This document shows, in pieces, positions 16,483-25,215 of a stretch of DNA of 64,000 nucleotides. The notes beneath the pieces are model-generated. The model saw only the letters and a program-made list of their open reading frames with translations, did no database searches and was not told where the DNA came from. The translations under genes and the position numbers were made by a program. The stretch is taken from positions 1 through 64,000 of IMG/VR virus record IMGVR_UViG_3300042731_011014; one strand, given 5' to 3'. The stretch comes from a virus. Numbering within the stretch: position 1 is the stretch's first letter; the number at the start of each line of letters is the position of its first letter.

Positions 16483-16798
16483 GAAGCACCAATCTCCTAT
16501 TTTGTACTCTTTTTCGGCACACTTCAGAGCATGTAAGACAAACAAATTCCTTATCCCTATTCATTAGAAACAGCGAGCACTTATCATCCTCTTTTAATAT
16601 AACCTTACCACATGATATGCAATATATATCAGTGTATCCATTTTCTACGTCACTATTTAATCGATCTATAGCACCTTTAATAAAACGCTGGTCGTTATTT
16701 CGGACCCTTATGATACTCGCGGACCAAAGGTTAACTCTATTTTCCTTTCGCCTACTACTTTTCCTCTTTTTGGATACTTTGATAGGCATAAGACTCAT
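16475..16798 (-). CDS. Basic protein with zinc knuckles
   Basis: A basic N-terminus (KVSKKRKSSRRKENR) precedes YCISCGK and CLTCSEVC knuckles. The ATG overlaps the previous stop (TAATG). Likely nucleic-acid binding; no family recognised. Confidence 0.65.
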   Translation of the reverse strand: MSLMPIKVSKKRKSSRRKENRVNLWSASIIRVRNNDQRFIKGAIDRLNSDVENGYTDIYCISCGKVILKEDDKCSLFLMNRDKEFVCLTCSEVCRKRVQNRRLVLLE

Positions 16799-17016
16799 TA
16801 ATTATTCATTAACCTCTTAAAAAGACTAAACTCCTTCCCAACCTCAATCCACAGTTTAGCTTTATCGTTTATTGTTCCTATTAGAATACAAATCTTTTTC
16901 GTTGTAGGGTGGATTATATTCTCTTCGCATACACGCCAAATCCTACCATGCTTATTGCATAATTCAGAAACGTATTCCTCGTTGCATATATTTTTTACTT
17001 TATCACTCTTTGGCAT
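16798..17016 (-). CDS. Small unknown protein, 72 aa
   Basis: The central part carries a WRVCEENIIHPTTKK beta-like segment. It overlaps the upstream gene by 14 nt. Function not recognised. Confidence 0.6.
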   Translation of the reverse strand: MPKSDKVKNICNEEYVSELCNKHGRIWRVCEENIIHPTTKKICILIGTINDKAKLWIEVGKEFSLFKRLMNN

Positions 17017-17404
17017 TTAACTTTCTCATCATATCGTCTTCGTTTTTTATATCATCAGCATTAACAGGTATAAACTTGCTAATTCCCCCGGCAACATAGA
17101 CATAATTATCAATAACAATCTGAGATTTGGATAGCATCTTCTTGGTTGGTTCCTTGCCATCTTTCCCGGTAAAAAACCATCTAAGAAATTCGCCATCTCG
17201 AAACCATAAACCAACTGGGACAAACCCGGCAGATACTATCTCGCCTAAGCCACCAAAAAAATCACGTACAGGTATATTCCACTTATCAGAATCCGATTGA
17301 ATAGCCAGGAACCTACCAAAATTTCCAATAACCACCCATATCCACTTGTTTTCCTTTGTGACAGCTAAAAAAGGGGTGTCAAAACCTTCATATGAATTTA
17401 TCAT
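17003..17404 (-). CDS. Unknown protein, 133 aa
   Basis: Aromatic-rich beta-like N-terminal half (NKWIWVVIGNFGRFL) and an acidic C-terminus. ATGATAA overlaps the preceding small gene region. No family recognised. Confidence 0.65.
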   Translation of the reverse strand: MINSYEGFDTPFLAVTKENKWIWVVIGNFGRFLAIQSDSDKWNIPVRDFFGGLGEIVSAGFVPVGLWFRDGEFLRWFFTGKDGKEPTKKMLSKSQIVIDNYVYVAGGISKFIPVNADDIKNEDDMMRKLNAKE

Positions 17405-17412
17405 GCAATCAC

Positions 17413-17562
17413 TTACCCATCTATTTTGGCATTTTTATTTTTCTTACATCTGACGCAATAATACTTAAAATATCTTACATTATCCTTTATGTAAAACAAA
17501 ATCAGATCCATTACCTTACCGCAATCAGGACACTTTAAAGGTAAAAAAGATTTCACTATCAT
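17413..17562 (-). CDS. Tiny zinc-ribbon protein, 49 aa
   Basis: The start overlaps the upstream stop (TAATG). The product has CPDCGK and CVRCKK knuckles separated by a hydrophobic beta-like stretch, enough for one zinc ribbon. Coupling and cysteine pattern support a real gene. Confidence 0.65.
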   Translation of the reverse strand: MIVKSFLPLKCPDCGKVMDLILFYIKDNVRYFKYYCVRCKKNKNAKIDG

Positions 17563-17909
17563 TAACCCTGAAACGGATGTTTAACCTTACCTCTAGTAAT
17601 CCCGATTATATCTTCCGATGTAACCCTACTCCCAAATGAAGCATATCCAGGCCGATTAGTTTTTCTCACCTGAGGATAAAAAAAGCCTCTATGCGTACCA
17701 TAGAACAGTACCATCCACCTAAATTTTCTATCAGGAGAATACATATAGATAATTTTGGTTTTTTTATTATCTATTACCTTATTAGCTCTATATCCAATCC
17801 CTTCTAATTCAACGATTGCCCTGTCAATCATCATCTCCCCCTCCATTGTATTATATTTAAATAGTTTATCTCTTGTTGATTTCATAAGCTCATCAGTGTT
17901 TTTAATCAC
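17562..17909 (-). CDS. Unknown protein, 115 aa
   Basis: A GTG start overlaps the end of the DUF4406-like remnant by 8 nt. The central MYSPDRKFRWMVLFYG segment suggests a small alpha-beta domain. No family recognised. Confidence 0.65.
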   Translation of the reverse strand: MIKNTDELMKSTRDKLFKYNTMEGEMMIDRAIVELEGIGYRANKVIDNKKTKIIYMYSPDRKFRWMVLFYGTHRGFFYPQVRKTNRPGYASFGSRVTSEDIIGITRGKVKHPFQG

Positions 17910-18120
17910 TACCGACCAACCAATCTCTCAGTAAATCAAATGACTCAAATATGGGAATACCAAGGCGATCAGCTTCCTTTTTTTCCGCCCGCGACCCAGC
18001 AGACCCTTGCCATCTAGGCATTAAAAAAAGAATATCACATCTCCTAAGTAGCTCCAGTTCGCCATCTAACCAAAATTCCTCTGGGTAGTCCTTCTCAAAC
18101 CGTTGTTGAAAGCGTAGACA
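17902..18120 (-). pseudogene. 3' remnant of a DUF4406/nucleoside 2-deoxyribosyltransferase-like gene
   Basis: The frame ending at 17902 reads ELELLRRCDILFLMPRWQGS followed by AGSRAEKKEADRLGIPIFES. That is the C-terminal half of the small DUF4406/DUF1937 family, which resembles nucleoside 2-deoxyribosyltransferases. The expected N-terminal half with its GPYT-like strand is absent. Homology runs directly into the 3' end of tnpB, so the IS607-type element seems to have cut the gene. The 5' half is not on the other side of the element, implying an associated deletion. Confidence 0.65.
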
Positions 18121-18121
18121 T

Positions 18122-19237
18122 TTACGCCACGCTCATTTCTTTGAAACCGGCACCGTAGGGTCCGGTGAGTAATCGCTCCAAAATGTTCCTAGACGCGTTG
18201 GCATCCGCATTGTCAGTGTGACCACAGCCCTGACAAAGAAACAACTCTCCTGAACGATTCCTCCTCTCAGTATGACCACAATTTGAACACTTTTGACTCG
18301 TATAGGCCGGATTTACTGAACGGAAAACAACACGGTTGTCTTCACAGCTCATCTGTAAACGCCCCAACCAATAACGATATGCCCAAATTCCGAGAGATCG
18401 ACGCATAGTTTTAACCAAGCGCCGTTTGGTCTTTGTGTTTTTGTTTAGCTTTTTCAGATCTTCTGTTACCAATAGCCTAAGATCTGGATCTTGGACAATC
18501 TGCTTCGCTATCTCGTCCATGCGCTGCTTCAAAGCCCGTCTAAGTTTTTGCTGTCTTTTTGATCCGTATCTGCAACGCTTGATCTGCTCTATCAAGAACT
18601 TTATGTCTGTCCCAAGTTGACGACCATCCGACAGAGTAGCTAAGGCGTTTATCCCTGTGTCCACTCCAACGGACTTGCCTTTCGTACGCTTCTCGCCAGT
18701 CTCTACCTCAAAAGCAAACTGTATATAGTCAGATGTGATGACATACGCATTCAGCCGCTTTCCGCGAACACACAACCTGTTATAGTGATCGTGAAACCTT
18801 ATTGGTATGTCCAGGCGAATGCCTTTGCCGATACTTCCCAATATTAGCCAAGCGTCAAATTCTGTCGCACTGCTTGCACCCTCTAGGCGTGCTATTGTGC
18901 TGGATATAGACATGCGCTTTCCAGTATGAACAGGCATAGTAATGCGCTCCGGCTCGTCGGCCCACCTTCGCCGCACTGCCAAGATCATATCCACGGCTTC
19001 ACGTGCTGCTACCTTTCGAAGCCTGGCCGAAAGCCAAGTGGGCTCTTCACATGTTAGGGGAAGATCCACAATAGGCTTTAATAGCTCTTTTTTCGAAGGT
19101 AGCTTGTCTAGCGCCCAAAAGTGATTGATGAAGAAATTCGCAACTCGACCATGCTCTTTGAGTACAAATCTCAAAGTTGACAACTTCGCCTCAGTCGCAA
19201 ATTTCAAACTACACTTGCTAGAACGTTTAACCTTCAC
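18122..19237 (-). CDS. tnpB: TnpB RNA-guided nuclease of the IS607 element
   Basis: TnpB proteins are RuvC-type nucleases guided by an omega RNA from the element's 3' end; they are the ancestors of Cas12. VGVDTGINALATL carries the first RuvC Asp, LVTEDLKKLN the Glu, and CSNCGH...CQGCGH a zinc finger followed by DNADANASRN with the last Asp. All catalytic residues are present in about 371 residues, a normal length. I choose GTG 19237, with GGAGG eight bases upstream inside the end of tnpA. The omega RNA would overlap the tnpB 3' end, its guide reading into the remnant gene. Confidence 0.9.
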   Translation of the reverse strand: MKVKRSSKCSLKFATEAKLSTLRFVLKEHGRVANFFINHFWALDKLPSKKELLKPIVDLPLTCEEPTWLSARLRKVAAREAVDMILAVRRRWADEPERITMPVHTGKRMSISSTIARLEGASSATEFDAWLILGSIGKGIRLDIPIRFHDHYNRLCVRGKRLNAYVITSDYIQFAFEVETGEKRTKGKSVGVDTGINALATLSDGRQLGTDIKFLIEQIKRCRYGSKRQQKLRRALKQRMDEIAKQIVQDPDLRLLVTEDLKKLNKNTKTKRRLVKTMRRSLGIWAYRYWLGRLQMSCEDNRVVFRSVNPAYTSQKCSNCGHTERRNRSGELFLCQGCGHTDNADANASRNILERLLTGPYGAGFKEMSVA

Positions 19238-19793
19238 CGCCTGCCGCCTCCAAAGCTCGCTTCGCACGATTTTTCGCCGAACGCTTCCCGTATATCCGAG
19301 CACACATAGACGTCACCACGTCCACAAAATCTTGAACTATATCCATGTCATTCTCAGTTTCATTGACAACACACAACTCAACACCCGCTGTCTTTAATGC
19401 TGTTTCCAAATATTCAACGCCAAACCTCGCCAACCTATCTCGGTGCTCGACAATGATCTTGGTCACCGACCTGTCAGACAGGATAGATAGCAAAACTTTC
19501 CTCTTGTCATTCAGACCAGACCCAACCTCCGATTTCTCTGAAACCACCCGCATTCCGTTCGCAGACGCAAAATCCCTCAATCGAGACATCTGGCGATCCA
19601 GATCTTTTCGCTGGTCATGAGAAGACACACGGCCATATAAAACCACCGCTTCGTTTCTTGTATCATCTGAATGCACCAAAATAGTTCCTGTGGCCAGTTG
19701 CTCGGCATGACAAGGTAGCTTCCCAGCTCGAAACAATCGATGCGCTGTCCTATAACTCAAACCATTCTGCTTTGCCCACTCTGAAAGTTTCAT
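19227..19793 (-). CDS. tnpA: IS607-type serine recombinase TnpA
   Basis: An N-terminal MerR-like helix-turn-helix (LSEWAKQNGLSYRTAHRLF) precedes a small serine-recombinase domain with the nucleophile in YGRVSSHDQ and the EHRDRLARFG motif. About 188 residues, typical of IS607. It overlaps tnpB by 11 nt. It would excise and integrate the element through a circular intermediate. Confidence 0.9.
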   Translation of the reverse strand: MKLSEWAKQNGLSYRTAHRLFRAGKLPCHAEQLATGTILVHSDDTRNEAVVLYGRVSSHDQRKDLDRQMSRLRDFASANGMRVVSEKSEVGSGLNDKRKVLLSILSDRSVTKIIVEHRDRLARFGVEYLETALKTAGVELCVVNETENDMDIVQDFVDVVTSMCARIYGKRSAKNRAKRALEAAGGEG

Positions 19794-19811
19794 AGTTGTG
19801 AGTATGGATGT

Positions 19812-20060
19812 CTATATTTGCGCTGTCAAGTCTATAAACATGTCAACTGTTATATACCTGTGTGACCAAAAACCGCCAGATCCGCGGTCTGTCTTTGATA
19901 ACTCACTAATTTGAACAAAAACAGCTCTTACCACATCTTTTAAATATTCTGGTATTACTGCGTTTTTATGAAGTTTCTTGACAAAGAGGTCTTCTTTAAA
20001 ACAAACATACTCACTTATAAGATCCCCATTAGCATTGGTTAACTTGCCAACTTGAGTCAT
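19812..20060 (-). CDS. Small unknown protein beside the insertion sequence
   Basis: ATG 20060 has AAGGAG nine bases upstream. The protein has no recognised domain. Its last few codons may lie within the insertion element, so the natural C-terminus could be truncated. It directly follows the sliding clamp gene. Confidence 0.6.
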   Translation of the reverse strand: MTQVGKLTNANGDLISEYVCFKEDLFVKKLHKNAVIPEYLKDVVRAVFVQISELSKTDRGSGGFWSHRYITVDMFIDLTAQI

Positions 20061-20062
20061 AA

Positions 20063-21181
20063 CTACAGTCTCCTTGGCATAACTACACCTAAGTACTTAT
20101 CATCATCCTGTTTAAATATAATAGGTGCAAGGCCGTTTTTCTCTTCAAAAAACATCAGCACACCATCACCATCAACTCTAGATACAAAATCCTCAACATA
20201 TTTAGGAGTTAACATAAATTCAACTCCATCGCCGTTGTAATCAATATCTATTCTCTCTACAGCTATGCCAAATTGATTCTTTACGACACTAAGCTCCATT
20301 ATTTTATTTTTGATAATAAATTTGCACCCATCATCTGGCATGTCTTTTTCTTTTTTTCCAGCTAAAAACATAATTGACAGTCTTTTTAAAGCATCAATTA
20401 TATCCTTCTTTTTTATTGCAATTTTACTACTATTATCTTTGGGTATTATACTATCAAGATCTTGAATCTTAGCCTCCGCAAGCGATATTGATAGTTGTCT
20501 ATTGCCTGATTTTAAGAATAGAATATCGCCACCATTTATTCGGCCCGAAACAACAATGTCTAGATCTTCGTCTGTAATAAAATTTAACACCATGTTAACC
20601 GAATCCTTAGGAATACATATCTTATCTTTGCCTAAATTACATTTAATGTCGGTATTCAACATAGCCAACCTGTGACCATCAACTGCCATAGAACGTACCT
20701 CGCTAGCAAGATCTATTATAACAGAATTAGTAAGCGCTCTTGATTTATCATTACTAGCAGCAAATGATACTTTTTTAATCATTTCAGATAAAACTTTACC
20801 ACTTATTTTTTTAAACTCAACATTGCGTGGCTCATGAATTTTTGGAAACAAATCACTCTCACCTATGGCAAGCTCATACTTAGATCTACCGCTTCTGATA
20901 ATAATCGAATTACCACTTCTAAATAATTCTACACTTTTGCTTTTTGCAAATTTTAAAATTCCACCGAAAACCTTAGCATCAATAAGGCACCTACCTGGCT
21001 CATTACTATCAACCTTTACTCGGCCAACCATTGATACAGTTAAGCTGGTAACGGCATACTCAAGTATATCGTCACTTACAGTCAAAAGAACATTTCTCGT
21101 CATATCAACCGTGGATTTCTTAGAAGAAATATCTGACGCCAAAGAAAAATCCAAATCGGCAACATTTATTATTGCATGCAT
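20063..21181 (-). CDS. dnaN: DNA polymerase III beta subunit, sliding clamp
   Basis: 372 residues, the size of a bacterial beta clamp with three similar domains. The VSFAASNDKSRALTNSVI and AVDGHRLAML segments of domain 2 and the C-terminal YLGVVMPRRL are characteristic. The ring tethers a replicative polymerase to DNA, so the phage polymerase, which is not in this window, may carry a clamp-binding motif. The gene follows a short gap with a 7-bp inverted repeat and a possible promoter, so it probably begins a transcript. Confidence 0.92.
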   Translation of the reverse strand: MHAIINVADLDFSLASDISSKKSTVDMTRNVLLTVSDDILEYAVTSLTVSMVGRVKVDSNEPGRCLIDAKVFGGILKFAKSKSVELFRSGNSIIIRSGRSKYELAIGESDLFPKIHEPRNVEFKKISGKVLSEMIKKVSFAASNDKSRALTNSVIIDLASEVRSMAVDGHRLAMLNTDIKCNLGKDKICIPKDSVNMVLNFITDEDLDIVVSGRINGGDILFLKSGNRQLSISLAEAKIQDLDSIIPKDNSSKIAIKKKDIIDALKRLSIMFLAGKKEKDMPDDGCKFIIKNKIMELSVVKNQFGIAVERIDIDYNGDGVEFMLTPKYVEDFVSRVDGDGVLMFFEEKNGLAPIIFKQDDDKYLGVVMPRRL

Positions 21182-21197
21182 TGATCACCATATATGC

Positions 21198-21224
21198 TGT
21201 TTACTAAACTATAGCATGTAAACA
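21198..21224. promoter_or_regulatory. Operator-like inverted repeat upstream of dnaN
   Basis: TGTTTAC and GTAAACA form perfect 7-bp arms 13 nt apart. On the minus strand TTGTAG, 16 nt and TATAGT overlap them, so a repressor bound here would block dnaN transcription. Confidence 0.45.
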
Positions 21225-21244
21225 ATTGACTACAATACCTATTT

Positions 21245-21466
21245 TCATTTTTTTAGCAAATCGTTGTTCATGAGTCTATTTGCCAACACTTTTGAAGCAA
21301 GATCTTTGCCAAGATCCTTTCTCATAGCAAGCACAATTTTTCTTGGAATTCTTACTTCGTTTCTTCTTAACTTTATTGTCAAAACGTCCGACTTGATTTT
21401 GTGAACAATTTTAATTATGTACGATGATATCTCTTGATAATACTTGAAATTATGATTTATTTTCAT
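21245..21466 (-). CDS. Small basic protein, about 73 aa
   Basis: I start at ATG 21466, which overlaps the parB-like stop, rather than 21523. The product is lysine-rich with a helical C-terminus. No family recognised. Confidence 0.55.
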   Translation of the reverse strand: MKINHNFKYYQEISSYIIKIVHKIKSDVLTIKLRRNEVRIPRKIVLAMRKDLGKDLASKVLANRLMNNDLLKK

Positions 21467-22328
21467 TTTTGGTATTACTTTCGACAACTCCAGTATCAAC
21501 ATAATCTTTGAACTTTTTAACAACTGAAATCATTACATTATTTATATTTAAGTTATTACTCCTACAAAAATCCTTAACTATATCCATTTGTTTCATCATT
21601 TTTTTATCCATCTCGACAAAAAGATGATCTTTACCTCCAAATGAGAAAACCATGAAGCTATGCTTTAAATCGTTTCCGTACTTGGTAAAAAGCTTCCTAA
21701 GAATCATACTTAAATCATCGATAGATTTCACATTTTCAGTACTCTTATCTAGCTCCTTAACTATCTCTTTGGGTAATCCCGATCCTTTTAATGCACCTCT
21801 AACACTTGTCATAAGAGACTGAAAGGCCCTGGTATCAGTGAAAGCAAGCAACCCCTTAAGCTCATCATCAGTATACTTCTTAACCATATCACCAAAATGC
21901 TGCGTAAACTTCCTTGGATCAATCTTACCATGGAGCTGGTTGAATCTAACAACCATTTGCTTTTGAAGCTCATCATCTTTGGCAAATTTCTCATTTTTCA
22001 TTACTATTGCTGGGACATTTTTCATTCCCAATACCTTAGCCGCAGACCATCTATGCTCGCCACCAATGATCCTATAAAATGGCTCACCTGTCTTATCATC
22101 AATAATTCTAACAACCTGAATGGGCACATTGAATCCAACATCCTGAATCTCTGAAACTAACCTATTAAAGGCAGGATCATCCATTGCGTTTGGATTCCAT
22201 GGATTTTTTGTTATCTTATTTACATTTAAAACCATATACTCCAAATGATCAAACGGAGTCTTCTTATTACTTTCCTTATTCCCGGATGGCCTCCACTCAG
22301 GAATATTGTCGATACTTTCCTTAGTCAT
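21450..22328 (-). CDS. ParB/Srx-domain protein
   Basis: The N-terminal 130 residues match the ParB nuclease-like/CTPase domain: NPWNPNAMDD, then FNVPIQVVRI and the signature GGEHRWSAAKVLGM. The C-terminal half is helical and not a typical ParB DNA-binding domain. Phage members of this superfamily act in DNA modification or genome handling rather than segregation, and no ParA is seen. It lies between clamp and methyltransferase genes. Confidence 0.8.
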   Translation of the reverse strand: MTKESIDNIPEWRPSGNKESNKKTPFDHLEYMVLNVNKITKNPWNPNAMDDPAFNRLVSEIQDVGFNVPIQVVRIIDDKTGEPFYRIIGGEHRWSAAKVLGMKNVPAIVMKNEKFAKDDELQKQMVVRFNQLHGKIDPRKFTQHFGDMVKKYTDDELKGLLAFTDTRAFQSLMTSVRGALKGSGLPKEIVKELDKSTENVKSIDDLSMILRKLFTKYGNDLKHSFMVFSFGGKDHLFVEMDKKMMKQMDIVKDFCRSNNLNINNVMISVVKKFKDYVDTGVVESNTKNENKS

Positions 22329-22522
22329 TAGTTATTCCTTTTTTTTATCGTCGGCATTATCATAAGCTCTCTTTTTGGTAAGCCAGTCACCTCAGCCAAA
22401 CTTTCAAGCAAAGATGCTACTGCCTTTGAATGATTATATGTACCCGGCGATCTTTCCCTTAATCTTACCATCAGAGGGTAATTGGTATCTAGAACATTAG
22501 GCTTTTCGTCCTCACTACTCAT
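22328..22522 (-). CDS. Short HD-domain-like fragment
   Basis: SPGTYNHSKAVASLLESLAE closely resembles the first helix of HDIG phosphohydrolases of the PgpH type. The rest of the HD domain is absent, so it should not be catalytic. ATG 22522 follows GGAG at good spacing; the stop overlaps the next gene (TAATG). It may be a remnant or a small binding protein. Confidence 0.55.
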   Translation of the reverse strand: MSSEDEKPNVLDTNYPLMVRLRERSPGTYNHSKAVASLLESLAEVTGLPKRELMIMPTIKKRNN

Positions 22523-22535
22523 GTTCAACTCCAAA

Positions 22536-23813
22536 TTAAATTCTCCTAAACTCTACTTCGCCGGCAGAGCCAATATCACTGAACCCTAGCTCGAGCAAAA
22601 TCTTTCTAACATGAAATTTATTCAATTTATCGCCACCTCTCGACTTCCATTTTTTATTTCTTTTCAGCATATCAAATGCGCCTTGAAGCGATATTACCTC
22701 CTCTTTTTTAACCCCTGATTCTTCGGCTGCACTTATTACCCAATTAGCCATTTTCCTAACTGGCGCCATCTTGAATGCCTTACCTATTGCAGCTATTATA
22801 CCATCAGACACCGTCTTATTATTAAATAAATCTTCGTAAAACTCCCTTAGTTTTGTCCAGTCAATATCTCCCCTAGATCTCTCAACTTTAACCAAAACAT
22901 ATTTAATACAACTAATAAGATGCTTCTCTTCGTAAACAACGAATGGATACCATGATGGAACTAACCCTTTCATCCAATCTTTCCATAAAAAAACACCTAC
23001 CATCCCAGACAGTAGCATCTCAAGATATTTGGGCCAATCCGAACTATTACTTGATGCGCAAACAAAAACATCTGAATCATTGATGCCATCACTATTAATT
23101 GCAGACACAAATGGAAAAGAACCCCACCTATCATGTACCCTCTCAATATCCTTGTCAGCAACCTTGACCTCAAAATCCATTCCAATTCTATATAATTTCT
23201 CTAACGCATTAACAATAATATTAAAATTTTTACTTTCATCATCGGCTCTATAGCAAAATAAAGTTGGAATATCATTTTTTCTTGTAATAAACCTTGGGAA
23301 ATCTATTGCAGAAAACACAGTAAACATTCGATCACAAAAAACTTTAACATTAGATGCATTTAAAAACTTCCCAGCATTTTCAATCATAACATCCATATCA
23401 TGTATTGTACTAAAAACGCTAACATCACACATGCAGTTACATACGCTAAAAATATCGCCCCCATCTATCGTATTAATCATATTTACTATAGGCAAGTAAA
23501 CACTGTGCAGTCCATCACTATCCATCGCAGATCTGATAAAATATGAATAACTAACATTTTGGTTTATTATCGCATCAAACATAATATCAGTAACATCTGG
23601 TCTTAATAAATCGATAATTCTCTCGCTTAGAACACTTTCTCCAATATTCACCCTTCTACATCTAATATTTTTTGTTATCAAATAAACCCTATCATCCTGA
23701 GATCTTGACGGGAGAATAACCTCAACTATATGACCCTGGTTGGACATTGTAACGACTACTTTTTTTGTAGCACCATCTAACTCGTCGCTACTTAGCAAAA
23801 AAGCTATCCTCAT
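22536..23813 (-). CDS. GT-B-type glycosyltransferase-like protein
   Basis: The N-terminal MRIAFLLSSDELDGATKK...QGHIVEVILP pattern is that of group-1 glycosyltransferases. FCYRADDESKNFNIIVNALEKL and EMLLSGMVGVF correspond to the donor-binding half. About 100 extra residues at the C-terminus resemble a DNA-binding or docking module. In phages such enzymes may glycosylate modified DNA bases or alter the cell surface; the neighbouring methyltransferase makes DNA decoration conceivable but unproven. Confidence 0.7.
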   Translation of the reverse strand: MRIAFLLSSDELDGATKKVVVTMSNQGHIVEVILPSRSQDDRVYLITKNIRCRRVNIGESVLSERIIDLLRPDVTDIMFDAIINQNVSYSYFIRSAMDSDGLHSVYLPIVNMINTIDGGDIFSVCNCMCDVSVFSTIHDMDVMIENAGKFLNASNVKVFCDRMFTVFSAIDFPRFITRKNDIPTLFCYRADDESKNFNIIVNALEKLYRIGMDFEVKVADKDIERVHDRWGSFPFVSAINSDGINDSDVFVCASSNSSDWPKYLEMLLSGMVGVFLWKDWMKGLVPSWYPFVVYEEKHLISCIKYVLVKVERSRGDIDWTKLREFYEDLFNNKTVSDGIIAAIGKAFKMAPVRKMANWVISAAEESGVKKEEVISLQGAFDMLKRNKKWKSRGGDKLNKFHVRKILLELGFSDIGSAGEVEFRRI

Positions 23814-24490
23814 AAAAATCTCCCGATTAAATTATTAGCCCTCTTGTTGATGTTACATACTCCACCAATAGACTCTAAATACTCTTTACTAATTGATTTG
23901 CCATCAATAATTAACTTTCCGCGAGCTATATATATTGGCGTATTGGATAAAATATAATTCTGAACTATGCCAGATTTCTTCAAAACTCCTACCGTGACAT
24001 CAGTTAAAGATTTTCTCTCTGACATTCTAAATACAATTACATCCCTTATGATACGGTTACACCTATTACACATAGTAGAAATAGTTAGTGTTTTTTTTCT
24101 TTTACATAAAGAACATCTACTATTAATAAAATCAATCTTTGACGCGCTATCAGCGATCTCATTGGGACCAATTGGTATTCTAAATTTTAGATTAATACTA
24201 ACCTTATCATTTAATACATCTTTATCAATGATAAGAGGTCTATTAGTAGAACAATTAATCCTTTCCCTAAACTTCACTCTGCCACGTCTTTTAGCCCTAA
24301 AGCAATTACGCATTATCTTATCGTATGATTTCGATATCCATTTAATCAGATCTTTCAAATCCCTTGCGCAGTAAGTCGCAAGTCTTACACCTTCCTCATA
24401 ATCAAAAACCTCAACCACGCCATCTTCAGAATATAATCTAAAAGAAAAGCCATGCATTTCATATTCGCTGTCAAATTTCTCCTTGGCCAT
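23810..24490 (-). CDS. Zinc-finger protein of unknown function
   Basis: A central CSLCKRKKT...MCNRCNRII pattern is a zinc knuckle pair; flanks are mixed beta and basic. The start overlaps the methyltransferase stop. It sits between the glycosyltransferase-like and methyltransferase genes, suggesting a shared pathway. Confidence 0.7.
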   Translation of the reverse strand: MAKEKFDSEYEMHGFSFRLYSEDGVVEVFDYEEGVRLATYCARDLKDLIKWISKSYDKIMRNCFRAKRRGRVKFRERINCSTNRPLIIDKDVLNDKVSINLKFRIPIGPNEIADSASKIDFINSRCSLCKRKKTLTISTMCNRCNRIIRDVIVFRMSERKSLTDVTVGVLKKSGIVQNYILSNTPIYIARGKLIIDGKSISKEYLESIGGVCNINKRANNLIGRFL

Positions 24491-25215
24491 TACAACTTTA
24501 TCCCTGAGGTATCTAGATCGATTAGTATTGCCTTCCTATTGCTTTTTCTTGCAACTCGACCGACAACACCAGATCCGGCAAAAACATCAAGCACAGTCTC
24601 CCCTTTAACGGATGACATGCGCATAAGTACACCAATTAAGGCATCCGGCTTTTGAGTCGGAAATCCACCAGTAGGCGGCCTATATGGAAGAACGTCCGGA
24701 ATACCAAAACTCCTAATCTTCCTTTTACCCTTCTGAAAGAAAAGAATAAAATCTTTTGACTTTCTATAATGATATCCCATCCTAAACCAAACATTCTCTA
24801 GAACTAACCTGTCTGCTTCAATATCCCTTTTTGATCTTACCCACACCAGATCGTTAGCAAAATCAAAACCAGCAACCAACCAAGGCGGTGGACCATATGA
24901 CTTTTTCTTAATAACATCATAGCCGCTCATAACCATTATTTTAGTTGCAGTATCAGCGAACATGTACAAATGACTATCTTTTTTAAGAACCCTATAAAGT
25001 TCACAAAACAACGAAGCATAGCTTTCATTTTTAAACGGCTCACTCCACCATCCATCCTTAGTAGACATTTTTCTTATATTATTCTTTCCACCATACCTAT
25101 GAATCTCAATCGACTCATATCCAGGATCAGTAATTATCAAATCAATACTTCCATCATCGATTTCTTTAAGAACATCTAGGCAGTTACCCTGAATAATCTT
25201 AACATCTTCACTCAT
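24490..25215 (-). CDS. DNA methyltransferase, beta class (N4-C or N6-A)
   Basis: Motif IV TDPGY at residues 29-33 precedes motif I LDVFAGSGVVG near residue 210, the order of beta-class amino-methyltransferases. FPTQKP before motif I is typical. DPGY replaces the usual DPPY/DPPW, a variation that could change activity. With no cognate nuclease nearby, it is probably an orphan protecting phage DNA. It overlaps the next gene by 8 nt. Confidence 0.85.
   Translation of the reverse strand: MSEDVKIIQGNCLDVLKEIDDGSIDLIITDPGYESIEIHRYGGKNNIRKMSTKDGWWSEPFKNESYASLFCELYRVLKKDSHLYMFADTATKIMVMSGYDVIKKKSYGPPPWLVAGFDFANDLVWVRSKRDIEADRLVLENVWFRMGYHYRKSKDFILFFQKGKRKIRSFGIPDVLPYRPPTGGFPTQKPDALIGVLMRMSSVKGETVLDVFAGSGVVGRVARKSNRKAILIDLDTSGIKL

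Larger units (their letters stand above)
18113..19815 (-). mobile_element. IS607-family insertion sequence (tnpA and tnpB)
   Basis: A serine-recombinase tnpA overlaps a downstream tnpB, the gene order of IS607 elements. These elements lack long terminal repeats, so ends are approximate. At the tnpB end GCGTA and TACGC flank a 6-nt loop at 18113-18128; ATGTCTA occurs near both ends. It sits between a gene remnant (left) and a short gene before the sliding clamp (right). Both genes look intact, so it may be active. Confidence 0.75.

Noticed and set aside
22328-22522. Active HD phosphohydrolase
   Set aside because: Only the first helix of the domain is encoded; the metal-binding HD pair is missing.
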